Assembly: GCA_937625935.1 (NCBI GenBank)
Contig: OW569388.1
Location: 310,001-374,000, forward strand
Length of the DNA: 64,000 nucleotides
Direction: 5' to 3'
From: Tetramitus jugosus
Lineage: Eukaryota; Heterolobosea; Eutetramitea; Acrasida; Vahlkampfiidae
How positions within the stretch are numbered: position 1 is the first letter of the stretch; the number at the start of each line of letters is the position of its first letter. A model generated the notes under the pieces. That model ran no database searches. It had not been told where the DNA came from and worked only from the letters and a program-made list of their open reading frames with translations. Of this stretch, positions 48,179 to 57,948 are shown piece by piece. Both the position numbers and the translations under genes were made by a program.

Positions 48179-51100
48179 ATGTGGCTCTCTTCTCTAAAGA
48201 AGCGATTAGCTAATAAGTCAAAGTCGTCTCCTTCTGATACCGACAATGCAACCTCTGCAGATCCAAGTACAATCGATTGCTTGCAGCAGCAAAGAGAAAC
48301 AAAAGTAGGAAATCCCTCTTTTCCCATGATTACCTTCTCTGATAAGGCGAGTACTCCACTGCAGATTGATTCTCAGAAATTGACTGTTCAAGTGACTCTA
48401 CCCATGGTCAAAGTCACATGTTTGATGACATTTGTGAATCATCATTCTACGACATTGGAGGGAGAACTCGTGTTTCCATTGCCCGACAATGCTGCACTCA
48501 CTGGTTATGCGTTGGATGTCGATGGTGTGCTGGTTGATGCTGTTCCGATTGATAAGGAGAAGGCCAAGGTTGTTTTTGAGCAAGAGGTCAGATCTAGGGG
48601 CAAGGGTGCCGCAATTGTCGAAATGTCAGAGCAATCCAATTCGTTCAAGACGCGAGTGTATCCATTGCATCCCAATCAGAAGAAAACCATCAAGGTGGTG
48701 TATACGATGCCAGTCGAAACGACACAAGACAAGAAATCTGTGGTTCATGTGCCGTTTGGTCTGCCTCCTGGTGTGGACAAGTCACAGGTGAACATTGAGG
48801 CCAGTATTGAGTGGCTCTGCGCTTCGACTCATGAATTGAAGCTCTTCTTTAATGGTCAAATTGAAGTACGAAAAACAGCGAGCTTCAAGAACGGTTATCA
48901 AGTGGCAACGGTGGATCAAAACGATTTGAACTCTGATGTCCAAGTGCTTGTAGTTCAAAGCACTCACACCTTGGAGGATAATGTGACTATTGTGGAAGAT
49001 GCCTACTTTTGTTCCCGATTCAAGGTTCAAAAACCAGAAACGAACGCCAGGATCGATGCCGAGACTATTCAGATCATGTGGGACTGCTCCTTCAGTAGAG
49101 AAGGCAAGGTAGATCGAGATGTTCAACTACTGACGAGGATTTTGAAAGAGCTATCACCCAAGCAGATTATCTTTACACCATTTAGCAATGGTATCCTGAA
49201 AAAGCAAGAAGCAACGTTTACCAATACTCAATCCATCATCCGTCATATTCAGGAGAAGATTCACTATGATGGTGCGACCAATATTTCCATGCTAGAGCAG
49301 GGATTGAACGAGTCTGCCGCCTACTGCATTGTGTTTACCGATGGTATTCACACCTTGGGTGTGGAAGCAACCCCAGAAACAACCTATTCAATTCCGTTGT
49401 ATATTATTTCATCTGCTGTCACATCGAACAGTCAACTATTGTCCCATATTGCTACCAAGAGCGGTGGTTCGTTCCTAAGTGCTGTCAAGATGAGCGACGA
49501 TCAAGTCATTGATCAGATTGGACGACCAGTCCTCTATTTCCTTGTTGCCGATTATGAGTCAGAGCAGTTTGAAGAAGTTTATCCCAATGAACCAACCATC
49601 CTTGATCCAAATGGCTACTTTAATCTGTATGGTAAGATTAAAGAGGGAGGAGAGATGGCAGTTAGTTTTAGATATGGAGCCGATATTGTGGAGACGAGAG
49701 TGCTGCGTATTGAACAACCAAGCGACAAGCATGAAACAAGTGAAAGAATTGTTCACTTTTTGTGGGCAAAACAAAAAATGAGCTCCATGTCTGTGTTTCC
49801 TCATCTGTTCGAAGAGGAACTCAAGCAATTAGGAAGAGATTGGTCTATTGTAACTCCAAAAACTTCTTTGATTGTATTAGAGAGTTTGGAACAGTATGTA
49901 AAGCATAAAATTATGCCACCAGCATCATTGGGCACTATCAGAAAGGAGTACCTCGCTTCCTTGCTCAAGAAGGACCAAAGTGAAGAAGAAAGAGTAAGAA
50001 ACAAAATCATCAGCGTTTTAGCGACATGGGACGGAAGGAAACGTTGGCATCAAACTACTTTTATTGAGGAGGTTGAGCCAGAACCACAGAATGATAACGA
50101 TGACTTTAGCAGCTTGATTGACCCTCCGATGCCACCCTCCACTTCCATCTCTTGTCCACCACCACCGCCATCGTCTACTGATGTCCCGCCACCTCCTCCA
50201 CCTGCAACACCCTGTTCTGAGCCTCCTCCACCTCCCTCATCCGCACCTTGTCCACCCCCACCTCCAACAGCACCGATAGCATTTTCTGGACCTCCACCAC
50301 CTGCAATGCTCTGCTCTGGACCTCCACCACCGCCACCTTCATCCACACCTTGCCTACCACCACCACCACCGACAGTATATGCTGGTGCTCCACCACCTTC
50401 TCCAATGTCCAGTTTGGGACCTCCACCACCTCCTCCAGCATCCACTGGTTGTGCTATGCCTCAGACCAACTATCCTTGTGTTCCACCCTCTGGATTACTT
50501 AGATCGGTTTCCCGTCCTCCACAATCGCAGGCTACTCGTAGTGACGAAGGATCCTTGAATGGAATTCTTGCTTCTGCAATGTCAATGAGACGTTCATTTT
50601 CTGAGTCCGAGTCCGCGTCTGATTCATCCGAAGATGATGATGAATGGGACGAAGTCCCAACTCCTGCGAAGAATTCTGCAAGAAGAGAATCATCAGCTGT
50701 CAGTGCGAAAATTAATGTGCAAGTATGGAAATCATCCGCCTCGTACATGGCCACTATCCAAAATTCGACTGATCCATATGAAACGTACTTGAAGGAGAGA
50801 GATGGACATCGTTCTTCTCCTGCATTCTTTTTGGATGTCGCTGATTATTGGTTGACTCAACTCAATGAGTTAGAGACTGGTGTACTCATCTTGACCAATA
50901 TTCTGGAATTGGAGTTAGAGAATGCTCAATTATTTAGAATTGTTGGTTATCGATTGGATCAGGCCAAGCAGTATGACTTGGCTGAAATTGTGTTTGAGAA
51001 GGTAAAGAAGATGAGACCAGATGAGCCTCAAAGCTACCGTGATCTTGCTCTGATCAAAGAAAAGTTGGGCAAGTTTGAAGAAGCAGTCGAATTATTCAAC

Positions 51101-51601
51101 AAGGTGATTACAGGCGAATGGGACATGAGATTTGATGAAATTGAACAGACGGCTGCTATTGAATTGAATCATTGCTTGCAAAAGTGTCCAGATTTGAAGC
51201 CATGTCATGAACGCTTCAGATACAAGATGGACCTCGATCTGAGAATTAGTATGGCCTGGGATGTAAATGACGTTGATATTGACTTGCATGTGCATGAAGG
51301 TTGTCGAAATGGTGAGTATTGTTACTATGCGTATCCTCGAACGAGGATTGGAGGCTATGTTAGTCGTGATTTCAGACAAGGTTATGGTCCCGAGGAATAT
51401 ATGCTCCGCAAGGCTCCCACAGGCAAGTACAAAGTAGAAGCAACATATTTTGCAAATCATCAACAGTCATTGACAGGAGGAACAACCGTGCTTTGCACAT
51501 TCTTTACCAATTACATGAGAGAGGATGAGAAGTCAGAAGTAGTAACGATTCGTTTGCCTTCCAGTCGATCAAAATTCTCTGTTTGCACAATTTCTATCTG
51601 A
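48179..51601 (+). CDS. VIT / vWA / proline-rich / DUF2135 protein
   Basis: 1140 residues, single exon, start at the ATG at 48179. Residues about 45-180 are a VIT domain (VTLPMVKVTCLMTFVNHHST, LEGELVFPLPDNAALTGYAL, KTRVYPLHPNQKKTIKVVY). Residues about 290-460 are a von Willebrand A-like domain (IQIMWDCSFSREGKVDRD, IFTPFSNG, CIVFTDGIHTLG); its MIDAS motif DxSxS is degenerate (DCSFS). Residues about 655-770 are a polyproline stretch with many PPPPP blocks that could bind profilin or SH3/EVH1-type domains. A TPR-like helical part (850-985) follows, then a DUF2135 domain (WDVNDVDIDLHVHEG, EEYMLRKAPTGKYKVEATYF). It resembles inter-alpha-trypsin-heavy-chain-like proteins without a signal peptide, so it is probably intracellular. 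Confidence 0.93.
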   Translation: MWLSSLKKRLANKSKSSPSDTDNATSADPSTIDCLQQQRETKVGNPSFPMITFSDKASTPLQIDSQKLTVQVTLPMVKVTCLMTFVNHHSTTLEGELVFPLPDNAALTGYALDVDGVLVDAVPIDKEKAKVVFEQEVRSRGKGAAIVEMSEQSNSFKTRVYPLHPNQKKTIKVVYTMPVETTQDKKSVVHVPFGLPPGVDKSQVNIEASIEWLCASTHELKLFFNGQIEVRKTASFKNGYQVATVDQNDLNSDVQVLVVQSTHTLEDNVTIVEDAYFCSRFKVQKPETNARIDAETIQIMWDCSFSREGKVDRDVQLLTRILKELSPKQIIFTPFSNGILKKQEATFTNTQSIIRHIQEKIHYDGATNISMLEQGLNESAAYCIVFTDGIHTLGVEATPETTYSIPLYIISSAVTSNSQLLSHIATKSGGSFLSAVKMSDDQVIDQIGRPVLYFLVADYESEQFEEVYPNEPTILDPNGYFNLYGKIKEGGEMAVSFRYGADIVETRVLRIEQPSDKHETSERIVHFLWAKQKMSSMSVFPHLFEEELKQLGRDWSIVTPKTSLIVLESLEQYVKHKIMPPASLGTIRKEYLASLLKKDQSEEERVRNKIISVLATWDGRKRWHQTTFIEEVEPEPQNDNDDFSSLIDPPMPPSTSISCPPPPPSSTDVPPPPPPATPCSEPPPPPSSAPCPPPPPTAPIAFSGPPPPAMLCSGPPPPPPSSTPCLPPPPPTVYAGAPPPSPMSSLGPPPPPPASTGCAMPQTNYPCVPPSGLLRSVSRPPQSQATRSDEGSLNGILASAMSMRRSFSESESASDSSEDDDEWDEVPTPAKNSARRESSAVSAKINVQVWKSSASYMATIQNSTDPYETYLKERDGHRSSPAFFLDVADYWLTQLNELETGVLILTNILELELENAQLFRIVGYRLDQAKQYDLAEIVFEKVKKMRPDEPQSYRDLALIKEKLGKFEEAVELFNKVITGEWDMRFDEIEQTAAIELNHCLQKCPDLKPCHERFRYKMDLDLRISMAWDVNDVDIDLHVHEGCRNGEYCYYAYPRTRIGGYVSRDFRQGYGPEEYMLRKAPTGKYKVEATYFANHQQSLTGGTTVLCTFFTNYMREDEKSEVVTIRLPSSRSKFSVCTISI

Positions 51602-51658
51602 TGATTCATTCGTCTCAGATGCAATTCAATTAGTAATTACATTACAATAGCTCTTTAT

Positions 51659-54523
51659 TCAAATAAAAGTGATGAGATATTCAGGGTATGCTCTTGAATT
51701 CTCATAAATAATGAAAATGTTTCCATCTGGACTGTTGACCGCATCATATCTGATGCTGTGTGCAATATCAACACCTGTGTTCTTCACTGGCGGCATCGTG
51801 ATACTGTTATCGTTGCTCATCTTGATTGCATCACCCACAGCAACTTTGGCCAGAAACATTTGCTTTGTGTTTGTTGATTGCTTGGTGTGGGCATACCCAC
51901 CACCAGAGTAGGAAGCGTCATTTGCAAAGTAACATCCTCTTCCCCACATTCCTTGTTGAGAGTGACGCATATCAAATCCAACTTCATCTTCATAGACTTG
52001 CTTTGGAGGTGTTGATTTCGTTCCATGGAATAGGTATCGTTCGTTTGCGGCACCTCCATTCTTCATCTCGATCAGTTCTCTCTGGTTGACATACTTCTTC
52101 CACAACCATCGATTCTGAATTCGCTCCACTTTGATAATACGACATTGTGGGAGAGTATGTTTCACCCTGGCACTCACACTAATGTGCTCTCGATTTGTAG
52201 CATACAAATTAACTAACCTACAATTCTCAGTTTGAGTGGTCCAATGTTCTGGATACTTCATCGAGCTTGGTTGTTGTGACTCTGCACGAAGAATGATGTT
52301 TTCTGCTGCGTCCAACTTCTCTTTAATTCCATTTAGTGCAAAGAACTGTGAATCTCCTTCATTCATTGCAATCACTTCGACATCGGGCATGTGCTTGATC
52401 AATTTTCGAAGCTTACGAAGAGTTTGAGAAGTGTTTGTCAGCTTCCGAACTCCAATGAGTTTGTTAAGCAACTCGAACAAATCGTTCTTTGCCTTTGCAA
52501 TGTTGGAAGGCCTTCCCACAAGCTCAATAGTGACTTTCTCATCATATTGAGCACGAGGCGGAGTGTATTTCTCTTCTTTCCTCCTCATATGGCGTTGGAA
52601 TTGAGTAGCACTGTTTTGTTGAATGTGCTTTCCATTTTGATAGTCATAAACAATGTAATAGTTTTGTTTTTCGTCATCAATCATTCTCGATAAGCCAATT
52701 TCTATGTATCGCTCCTTTTGTTGATATCCCTGTTCGATTTTTTCAGCATTTTCAAAGGAGTACTCTTGCTCAACTTTTTCATCATCAATCCACACCCAGC
52801 TGCATAAAGTTCTCTGATGATCTTTCGTAGCACCCACATTATTCTTTCTGATCAACACCATTTCGACCTCTGTTTCGTTCATCATACGGTTCTTTAAAGT
52901 CTCCGCCACAGAGTATTGTATTTTGCTCAAGGATAGTTGTGTACGATGAAGAGATTGTTGGATCTCGAGCTGGAGTTCTTCGATATCTCTGGTAATATCT
53001 TGAGTATGCTGCTTATCAACTTTGAATGTGAGGCCTTCTTCCCTAGCCCTCTGTTGGAATTTTGCTCCATACTTGGCCGCAATTTGATCCACATCCTCTT
53101 TCTTCATTAGAATTCTCATGAACAACCTGCATGGCACATTGACGTTTATAGGTGAGGTGGCTGTAGGACACACAGACCGCACGAGTTCATCTATTGTGTC
53201 CAAAAGTCCAGAACTCACGCAAGTGATATTAAGCACAACTCCCGAAACAGGCTTCGGATCTTCCATTGTGAAGATGAAACTGTTCTCTCCTTTTTGCATT
53301 TCTTCCAACCTTTTCTGAAGAGACCTTCTTGTGGTTGCGAGCAGATTCTTTGGGAGTTCATATCGCAATTGTTGAACAATTAATGACTCCTTAACGGCTT
53401 TCAATTCTTTCATGACATTCTCGACTGCTTCTTTCTTTCCTTCAATCTTAAAAGCACCATTTTCCTCCTTAATACTAACTGTCTTGGCAATCTCTGATTT
53501 GGGGATAGTAAATTGTTTAAGAAAAGTCTTTTGCCCCTTTTCTCTTCCGCTGAATGTCAGAACATCTGTTTTGACATCTTTCTCATCTAAAAACCTGTTG
53601 ACCAATTGAATTGCTTCAACAATCCCTTTTGATCCAATTCCATTGAAATCTAATCCTAGATTCTGAAACACAATAGTGACTTTCAGTTTGTTCACTTCGC
53701 TCATTAGTTTTGAATCTTTGACAAGTTTGATTCTCTCTACACACAATGGCAGGTGCATGCTCGGAAATATCATCAGGAGGGCCTTGTGATATTCATCTAC
53801 ATCGCTCTTCACAGGGCTGGTCATTTCGATGTATCCTTCATTCCAGGCAATTTTCTGAAAAGAAGAGCGTACGGTAGGCCACTCCTCCGATAACAGTTCC
53901 AATTCTTTCTGCACATCAGAGCTCCAACTCACTTTTACGTACAGTCTCATCTTCTTTCGGTGAATGTCTTTCTTGGTAGCACTAATTGTCCAAGTATTAT
54001 TACTACTAATTGACACGGTTTCGGAAACATTTGAAACAGAAAGAACATGATCTTGGGCACTGTACTCTTTGAAGAACATGGATGGTTCACGAACTTCCTT
54101 GACATTCAATACTTGAATAAGATAGTCCTTGAGAATGGAATACTTTTGCTCATCACCTACAAAGGCCATCCAAATTAAATTGCTGGCCGAGGCACTCTGA
54201 TAAAACTGCAAAAAGTAGCCGCCCTGAAAGTAAAACTCACAAAAGTCTTTCAACATCATTCTGTTGTCTGGAGCAGTAGTAATCACTGCCTTTTTACTGG
54301 TGAGCCCTTGCTCTAGGTCATCTATGATGCATGATAAATTGTGTCCAGATAATTCAATGGTTTTGTTTGTTGGGTACTCGAATTGGACTTCACTGAGGCA
54401 AGGTGCCAAAAATTGTTTCACATAGCGCACGGCCAATGGTGAAGAAAATTGGAGGATTCGTCTCTCTGGTTTCTTCTTCTGGATGTCCTTTGTGTGCTTC
54501 TTTCTTGGTCGGCCTGAACTCAT
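51659..54523 (-). CDS. PARP14-like mono-ADP-ribosyltransferase, copy 1
   Basis: 954 residues from the ATG at 54523. The N-terminal part (40-520) is a string of KH-like alpha/beta repeats (for example RLYVKVSWSSDVQKELEL, IEMTSPVKSDVDEYHKAL), as in PARP14 relatives. Near 590-665 lies one WWE domain (CSWVWIDDEKVEQEYSFENA ... YYIVYDYQNGKHIQQN), which binds iso-ADP-ribose or poly-ADP-ribose. After another KH-like unit the catalytic domain closes the protein: LFHGTK (His about 833), GRGCYF (Tyr about 865) and GNIFIIYENSRAYPEYLITF, where Ile (about 936) replaces the Glu of polymerising PARPs. The H-Y-I triad predicts mono-ADP-ribosylation. The stop is 57 bp from that of the VIT gene. Confidence 0.93.
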   Translation of the reverse strand: MSSGRPRKKHTKDIQKKKPERRILQFSSPLAVRYVKQFLAPCLSEVQFEYPTNKTIELSGHNLSCIIDDLEQGLTSKKAVITTAPDNRMMLKDFCEFYFQGGYFLQFYQSASASNLIWMAFVGDEQKYSILKDYLIQVLNVKEVREPSMFFKEYSAQDHVLSVSNVSETVSISSNNTWTISATKKDIHRKKMRLYVKVSWSSDVQKELELLSEEWPTVRSSFQKIAWNEGYIEMTSPVKSDVDEYHKALLMIFPSMHLPLCVERIKLVKDSKLMSEVNKLKVTIVFQNLGLDFNGIGSKGIVEAIQLVNRFLDEKDVKTDVLTFSGREKGQKTFLKQFTIPKSEIAKTVSIKEENGAFKIEGKKEAVENVMKELKAVKESLIVQQLRYELPKNLLATTRRSLQKRLEEMQKGENSFIFTMEDPKPVSGVVLNITCVSSGLLDTIDELVRSVCPTATSPINVNVPCRLFMRILMKKEDVDQIAAKYGAKFQQRAREEGLTFKVDKQHTQDITRDIEELQLEIQQSLHRTQLSLSKIQYSVAETLKNRMMNETEVEMVLIRKNNVGATKDHQRTLCSWVWIDDEKVEQEYSFENAEKIEQGYQQKERYIEIGLSRMIDDEKQNYYIVYDYQNGKHIQQNSATQFQRHMRRKEEKYTPPRAQYDEKVTIELVGRPSNIAKAKNDLFELLNKLIGVRKLTNTSQTLRKLRKLIKHMPDVEVIAMNEGDSQFFALNGIKEKLDAAENIILRAESQQPSSMKYPEHWTTQTENCRLVNLYATNREHISVSARVKHTLPQCRIIKVERIQNRWLWKKYVNQRELIEMKNGGAANERYLFHGTKSTPPKQVYEDEVGFDMRHSQQGMWGRGCYFANDASYSGGGYAHTKQSTNTKQMFLAKVAVGDAIKMSNDNSITMPPVKNTGVDIAHSIRYDAVNSPDGNIFIIYENSRAYPEYLITFI

Positions 54524-54729
54524 TTTGTGTTTTTGTTTGGTGTGATTGCCGAAAACTTTCCTCCTTCAAGTGTCAAGATATTTTCCGCCTTTTTTGGAGG
54601 ACGCTCCTTCATTTTTGTTGGGTCGGAGATTCAATGGTCCACCGGAGATTCAATGAACCAAGGCTTGTGTCACTAAAAGCGAACAAAAAGTGATCTTTAT
54701 TTCACTTGACGTCTTGAACGATCGAATCG
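54524..54729 (-). repeat. Duplicated PARP intergenic region, copy A
   Basis: Nearly identical to 61354-61571. Shared parts include tgtcaagatattttccgcc, ctccttcatttttgttgggt and, near the next gene's stop, ttcacttgacgtctt with a small hairpin aacgat-cga-atcgtt. An AATAAA on the minus strand (54696-54701) lies 29 nt past the stop of copy 2 and probably ends its transcript. It therefore holds the promoter of copy 1 and the 3' end of copy 2. Confidence 0.8.
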
Positions 54730-57690
54730 TTACTTAAAAGTAATGAGATACTCGGGATATGCCCTTGAATTCTCATAAATAATGAAGACTAGGCAATTTT
54801 GAGTAATACCACTGACTGCATCATATCTGATGCTGTGTGCAATATCAACACCTGTGTTCTTCACTGGTGGCATCGTGATACTTTTGTCGCTGTTCATCTG
54901 AATTGCATCACCCACAGCCACCTTAGCCAGAAACATTTGCTTCTCATTGGTTGATGGCAGGGTGTGGGCATACCCACCACCAGAATATGAAGCATTCTTC
55001 GCAAAATAGCACCCTCTTCCCCACATTCCTTGTTGAGAGTGACGCATATCAAATCCAACTTCATCTTCATAGACTTGCTTTGGAGGTGTTGATTTCGTTC
55101 CATGGAATAGGTATTGTTCGTTTGAGTCACCTCCATTCTTCATCTCGATCAGTTCTCTCTGGTTGACATACTTCTTCCACAACCATTGATTCTGAATTCG
55201 CTCCACTTTGATAATACGACATTGTGGAAGAGTATGTTTCACCTTTGCACTCACACTAATGTACTCTTGACATGATGAATCTAGGTCGATCAACTTGCAA
55301 TTCTCAGTTTGAGCAATCCAATGTTTTGGGTACTTCATCGAGGTCGGTTGTTGTGACTCTGCACGAAGAATGATGTTTTCTGCTGCATCTAACTTCTCTT
55401 TCAATCCGCTTATTGCAAAGCACTGTGAGCCTCCTTCATTCAATTCAATCACTTCGACATCGGGCATGTGCTGGATCAATTTTCGAAGCTCAAAAAGAGT
55501 TTGAGAAGTGCTTGTCAGCTCTCGCTCTCCAATGAGCTTCTTAAATCGAGCGTCCAGATCGTTCTTAGCTTTTGCAATGTTGGTAGGCCTTCCCACAAGC
55601 TCAATAGTGACTTTCTCATTCTCTCGAGCACGAGGCGGAGTGAATTTCTCTTCTCTCCTCCTCATATGGCGTTGGAATTGAGTGACACTGTTTTGTTGGA
55701 TGTGATTCCCATTTTGATAGTCATAAATAATGTAATACTTTTGTCTTTTGTCATCAAGCATTCTCGATAAGTTAATGACTATGTATCGCTCCTTTTGTTG
55801 ATATCCCTGTTCGATTTTTTCAGCATTTCCAAAGGAGTAATCTTGTTCTACTTTTTTATCATCAATCCACACCCAGCTGCATAAAGTTCTCTGATGATCT
55901 TTCGTAGCACCCACATTATTCTTTCTGATCAATGTCATTTCGACCTCTGTTTCGTTCATCATACGGTTCTTTAAAGTCTCCGCCACAGAGTATTGTATTT
56001 TGCTCAAGGATAGTTGTGTACGACGAAGAGATTGTTGAATCTCGAGCTTGAGTTTTTCGATGTCTCTGGTAATATCTTGAGTATGCTGCTTATCAACTTT
56101 GAATGTGAGGCCTTCTTCCCTAGCCCTCTGTTGGAATTTTGCTTTATACTTGGCCGCAATTTGATCCACATCCTCTTTCTTCATTAGAATTCTCATGAAC
56201 AACCTGCATGGCACATTGACGATTATAGGTGAAGTGGCTGCAGGACATACAGACCGCACCAGTTGATCTATTGAGTCCAAAAGTCCAGAACTCACGCACG
56301 TGATGTTAAGCACAACTCCCGAAACAGGCTTCGGATCTTCCATTGTGAAGATGAAACTGTTCTCTCCTTTTTGCATTTCTTCCAACCTTTCCTGAAGCAA
56401 CTTTCTTGTGTTTGCGAGCAGATTCTTTGGGAGTTCATATCGCAATTGTTGAACAATTAATAGTTCCTTAACGGCTTCCAATTCTTTCATAAACTTCTCA
56501 ACTGCTTCTCTCTTTCCTTCAATCTTGAAAGCACCCTCTTCGTCCTTAATACTAACTGTCTTGGCAATCTCTGATTTGGGGATAATAAATTGTTTAAGAA
56601 AGATCTTTTGCCCCTTATCTTTTCCGTTGAATGTCAGAACATCTGTTTTGACATCTTTCTCATCTAAAAACCTGTTGACCAATTGAATTGCTTCTTCAAC
56701 AATCCCTTTTGATCCAATTCCATTGAAATCTAATCCTCTCTTCTTAAATACTATAGTGACTTTCAGTTTGTTCACTTCGCTCAGTATTAGTTTTGAATCT
56801 TTGACAAGTTTGATTCTTTCTACACACAATGGCAGGTGCATGCTCGGAAATATCATCAGGAGGGCCTTGTGATATTCATCTACATCGCTCTTCACAGGGC
56901 TGGTCATTTCGATGTATCCTTCATTCCAGGCAATTTTCTGAAAAGAAGAGTGTACGGTAGGCCACTTCTCCGATAACAGTTCCAATTCTTTCTGCACATC
57001 AGAGCTCCAACTCACTTTTACGTACAGTCTCATCTTCTTTCGGTGAAGGTCTTCCTTGGCACTAATCGTCCAAGTATTGCGTTCTGAAGCAACACTACTG
57101 CTGATTGATACGTTATCGGAAACATCTGAAACGGAACGAACATCATCTTGGGCACTGTACTCTTTGAAGAACATTGATAGTTCAGAAAAGTCCTTGACAT
57201 TCAATACTTGAATAAGATAGTTCTTGAGAATTGAATACTTTTGCTCATCACCTACAAAGGCCATCCAAATTAAATTGCTGTCCGTGACATTCAGATAAAA
57301 CTGCAGAAAGTACTCATCCTGGAGATAAAATTCACAAAAGTCCTCCAACATCATCCTGTTTTCTGGAGCAGTTTTAGTCATCACTGCCTTTTTCTTGGCG
57401 AGCCTTTTGTCTAGACGATCTATGATGAATGATAGATTGTGTCCAGATAATTCAATGGTTGTCGAGTGGTATTCCCATTTAATCTTCCCACGAGGTGAAG
57501 CACCTCTCATTTGTTTCACGTATGATACGGCAAAAGGTGAAGAAAATTCAAGAATTCTTCTATCTGGCTTCTTTTGTTCTTGTGTGGTGTGCATTTTCTT
57601 TGCTTGGTTTGGCTGTTTGGGAGTGGACGGTGGAGGTGCCTTTGTGCCTTTTGCAACCCGTTTCTTCAATCCTTTACCACTTGAACTCAT
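54730..57690 (-). CDS. PARP14-like mono-ADP-ribosyltransferase, copy 2
   Basis: 986 residues from the ATG at 57690 (MSSSGKGLKKRVAKGTK); the longer frame to 57786 lacks an ATG. The basic, Pro-rich N-terminus differs from the other copies. The domain order is as in copy 1: KH-like repeats, one WWE (SWVWIDDKKVEQDYSFGNAE), a KH-like unit and the PARP domain. The triad is His about 863 (LFHGTK), Tyr about 895 (GRGCYF) and Val about 968 in NCLVFIIYENS, again without the polymerase Glu. The middle of the protein is almost identical to copy 1, including a long block around SFQKIAWNEGYIEMTSPVKS, while the catalytic tail (GGDSNEQYLFHGT, HTLPSTNEKQMF) resembles copy 4. Confidence 0.93.
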   Translation of the reverse strand: MSSSGKGLKKRVAKGTKAPPPSTPKQPNQAKKMHTTQEQKKPDRRILEFSSPFAVSYVKQMRGASPRGKIKWEYHSTTIELSGHNLSFIIDRLDKRLAKKKAVMTKTAPENRMMLEDFCEFYLQDEYFLQFYLNVTDSNLIWMAFVGDEQKYSILKNYLIQVLNVKDFSELSMFFKEYSAQDDVRSVSDVSDNVSISSSVASERNTWTISAKEDLHRKKMRLYVKVSWSSDVQKELELLSEKWPTVHSSFQKIAWNEGYIEMTSPVKSDVDEYHKALLMIFPSMHLPLCVERIKLVKDSKLILSEVNKLKVTIVFKKRGLDFNGIGSKGIVEEAIQLVNRFLDEKDVKTDVLTFNGKDKGQKIFLKQFIIPKSEIAKTVSIKDEEGAFKIEGKREAVEKFMKELEAVKELLIVQQLRYELPKNLLANTRKLLQERLEEMQKGENSFIFTMEDPKPVSGVVLNITCVSSGLLDSIDQLVRSVCPAATSPIIVNVPCRLFMRILMKKEDVDQIAAKYKAKFQQRAREEGLTFKVDKQHTQDITRDIEKLKLEIQQSLRRTQLSLSKIQYSVAETLKNRMMNETEVEMTLIRKNNVGATKDHQRTLCSWVWIDDKKVEQDYSFGNAEKIEQGYQQKERYIVINLSRMLDDKRQKYYIIYDYQNGNHIQQNSVTQFQRHMRRREEKFTPPRARENEKVTIELVGRPTNIAKAKNDLDARFKKLIGERELTSTSQTLFELRKLIQHMPDVEVIELNEGGSQCFAISGLKEKLDAAENIILRAESQQPTSMKYPKHWIAQTENCKLIDLDSSCQEYISVSAKVKHTLPQCRIIKVERIQNQWLWKKYVNQRELIEMKNGGDSNEQYLFHGTKSTPPKQVYEDEVGFDMRHSQQGMWGRGCYFAKNASYSGGGYAHTLPSTNEKQMFLAKVAVGDAIQMNSDKSITMPPVKNTGVDIAHSIRYDAVSGITQNCLVFIIYENSRAYPEYLITFK

Positions 57691-57948
57691 CTTGTGACAC
57701 TTGTTGGTTTTTCGGAGGTGGGATTTTGTTATCCGGCGGCACTTAAAAAAAGGTAGACCTCCTTCATTTTGCGAAGTCGGAGTCAAATAATTTTCCTTCT
57801 AATTGGAACTTCAAGGAGGAGAAATGAAGTCACAAGGGAACTCGAATGAAGTCTAAAGAAAACAATACCTTTACTTACGAAAGGAACCTTCTTCAAGTAA
57901 GAAGCGACTTGACGATTTCGTCGTATCTTTTCCATCGTTCAGATATCA

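Noticed and set aside
50050-50750. Gly- or Thr-rich proteins antisense or out of frame to the polyproline segment
   Set aside because: They are shadows of the CCA/CCT codon repeat of the VIT/vWA gene.
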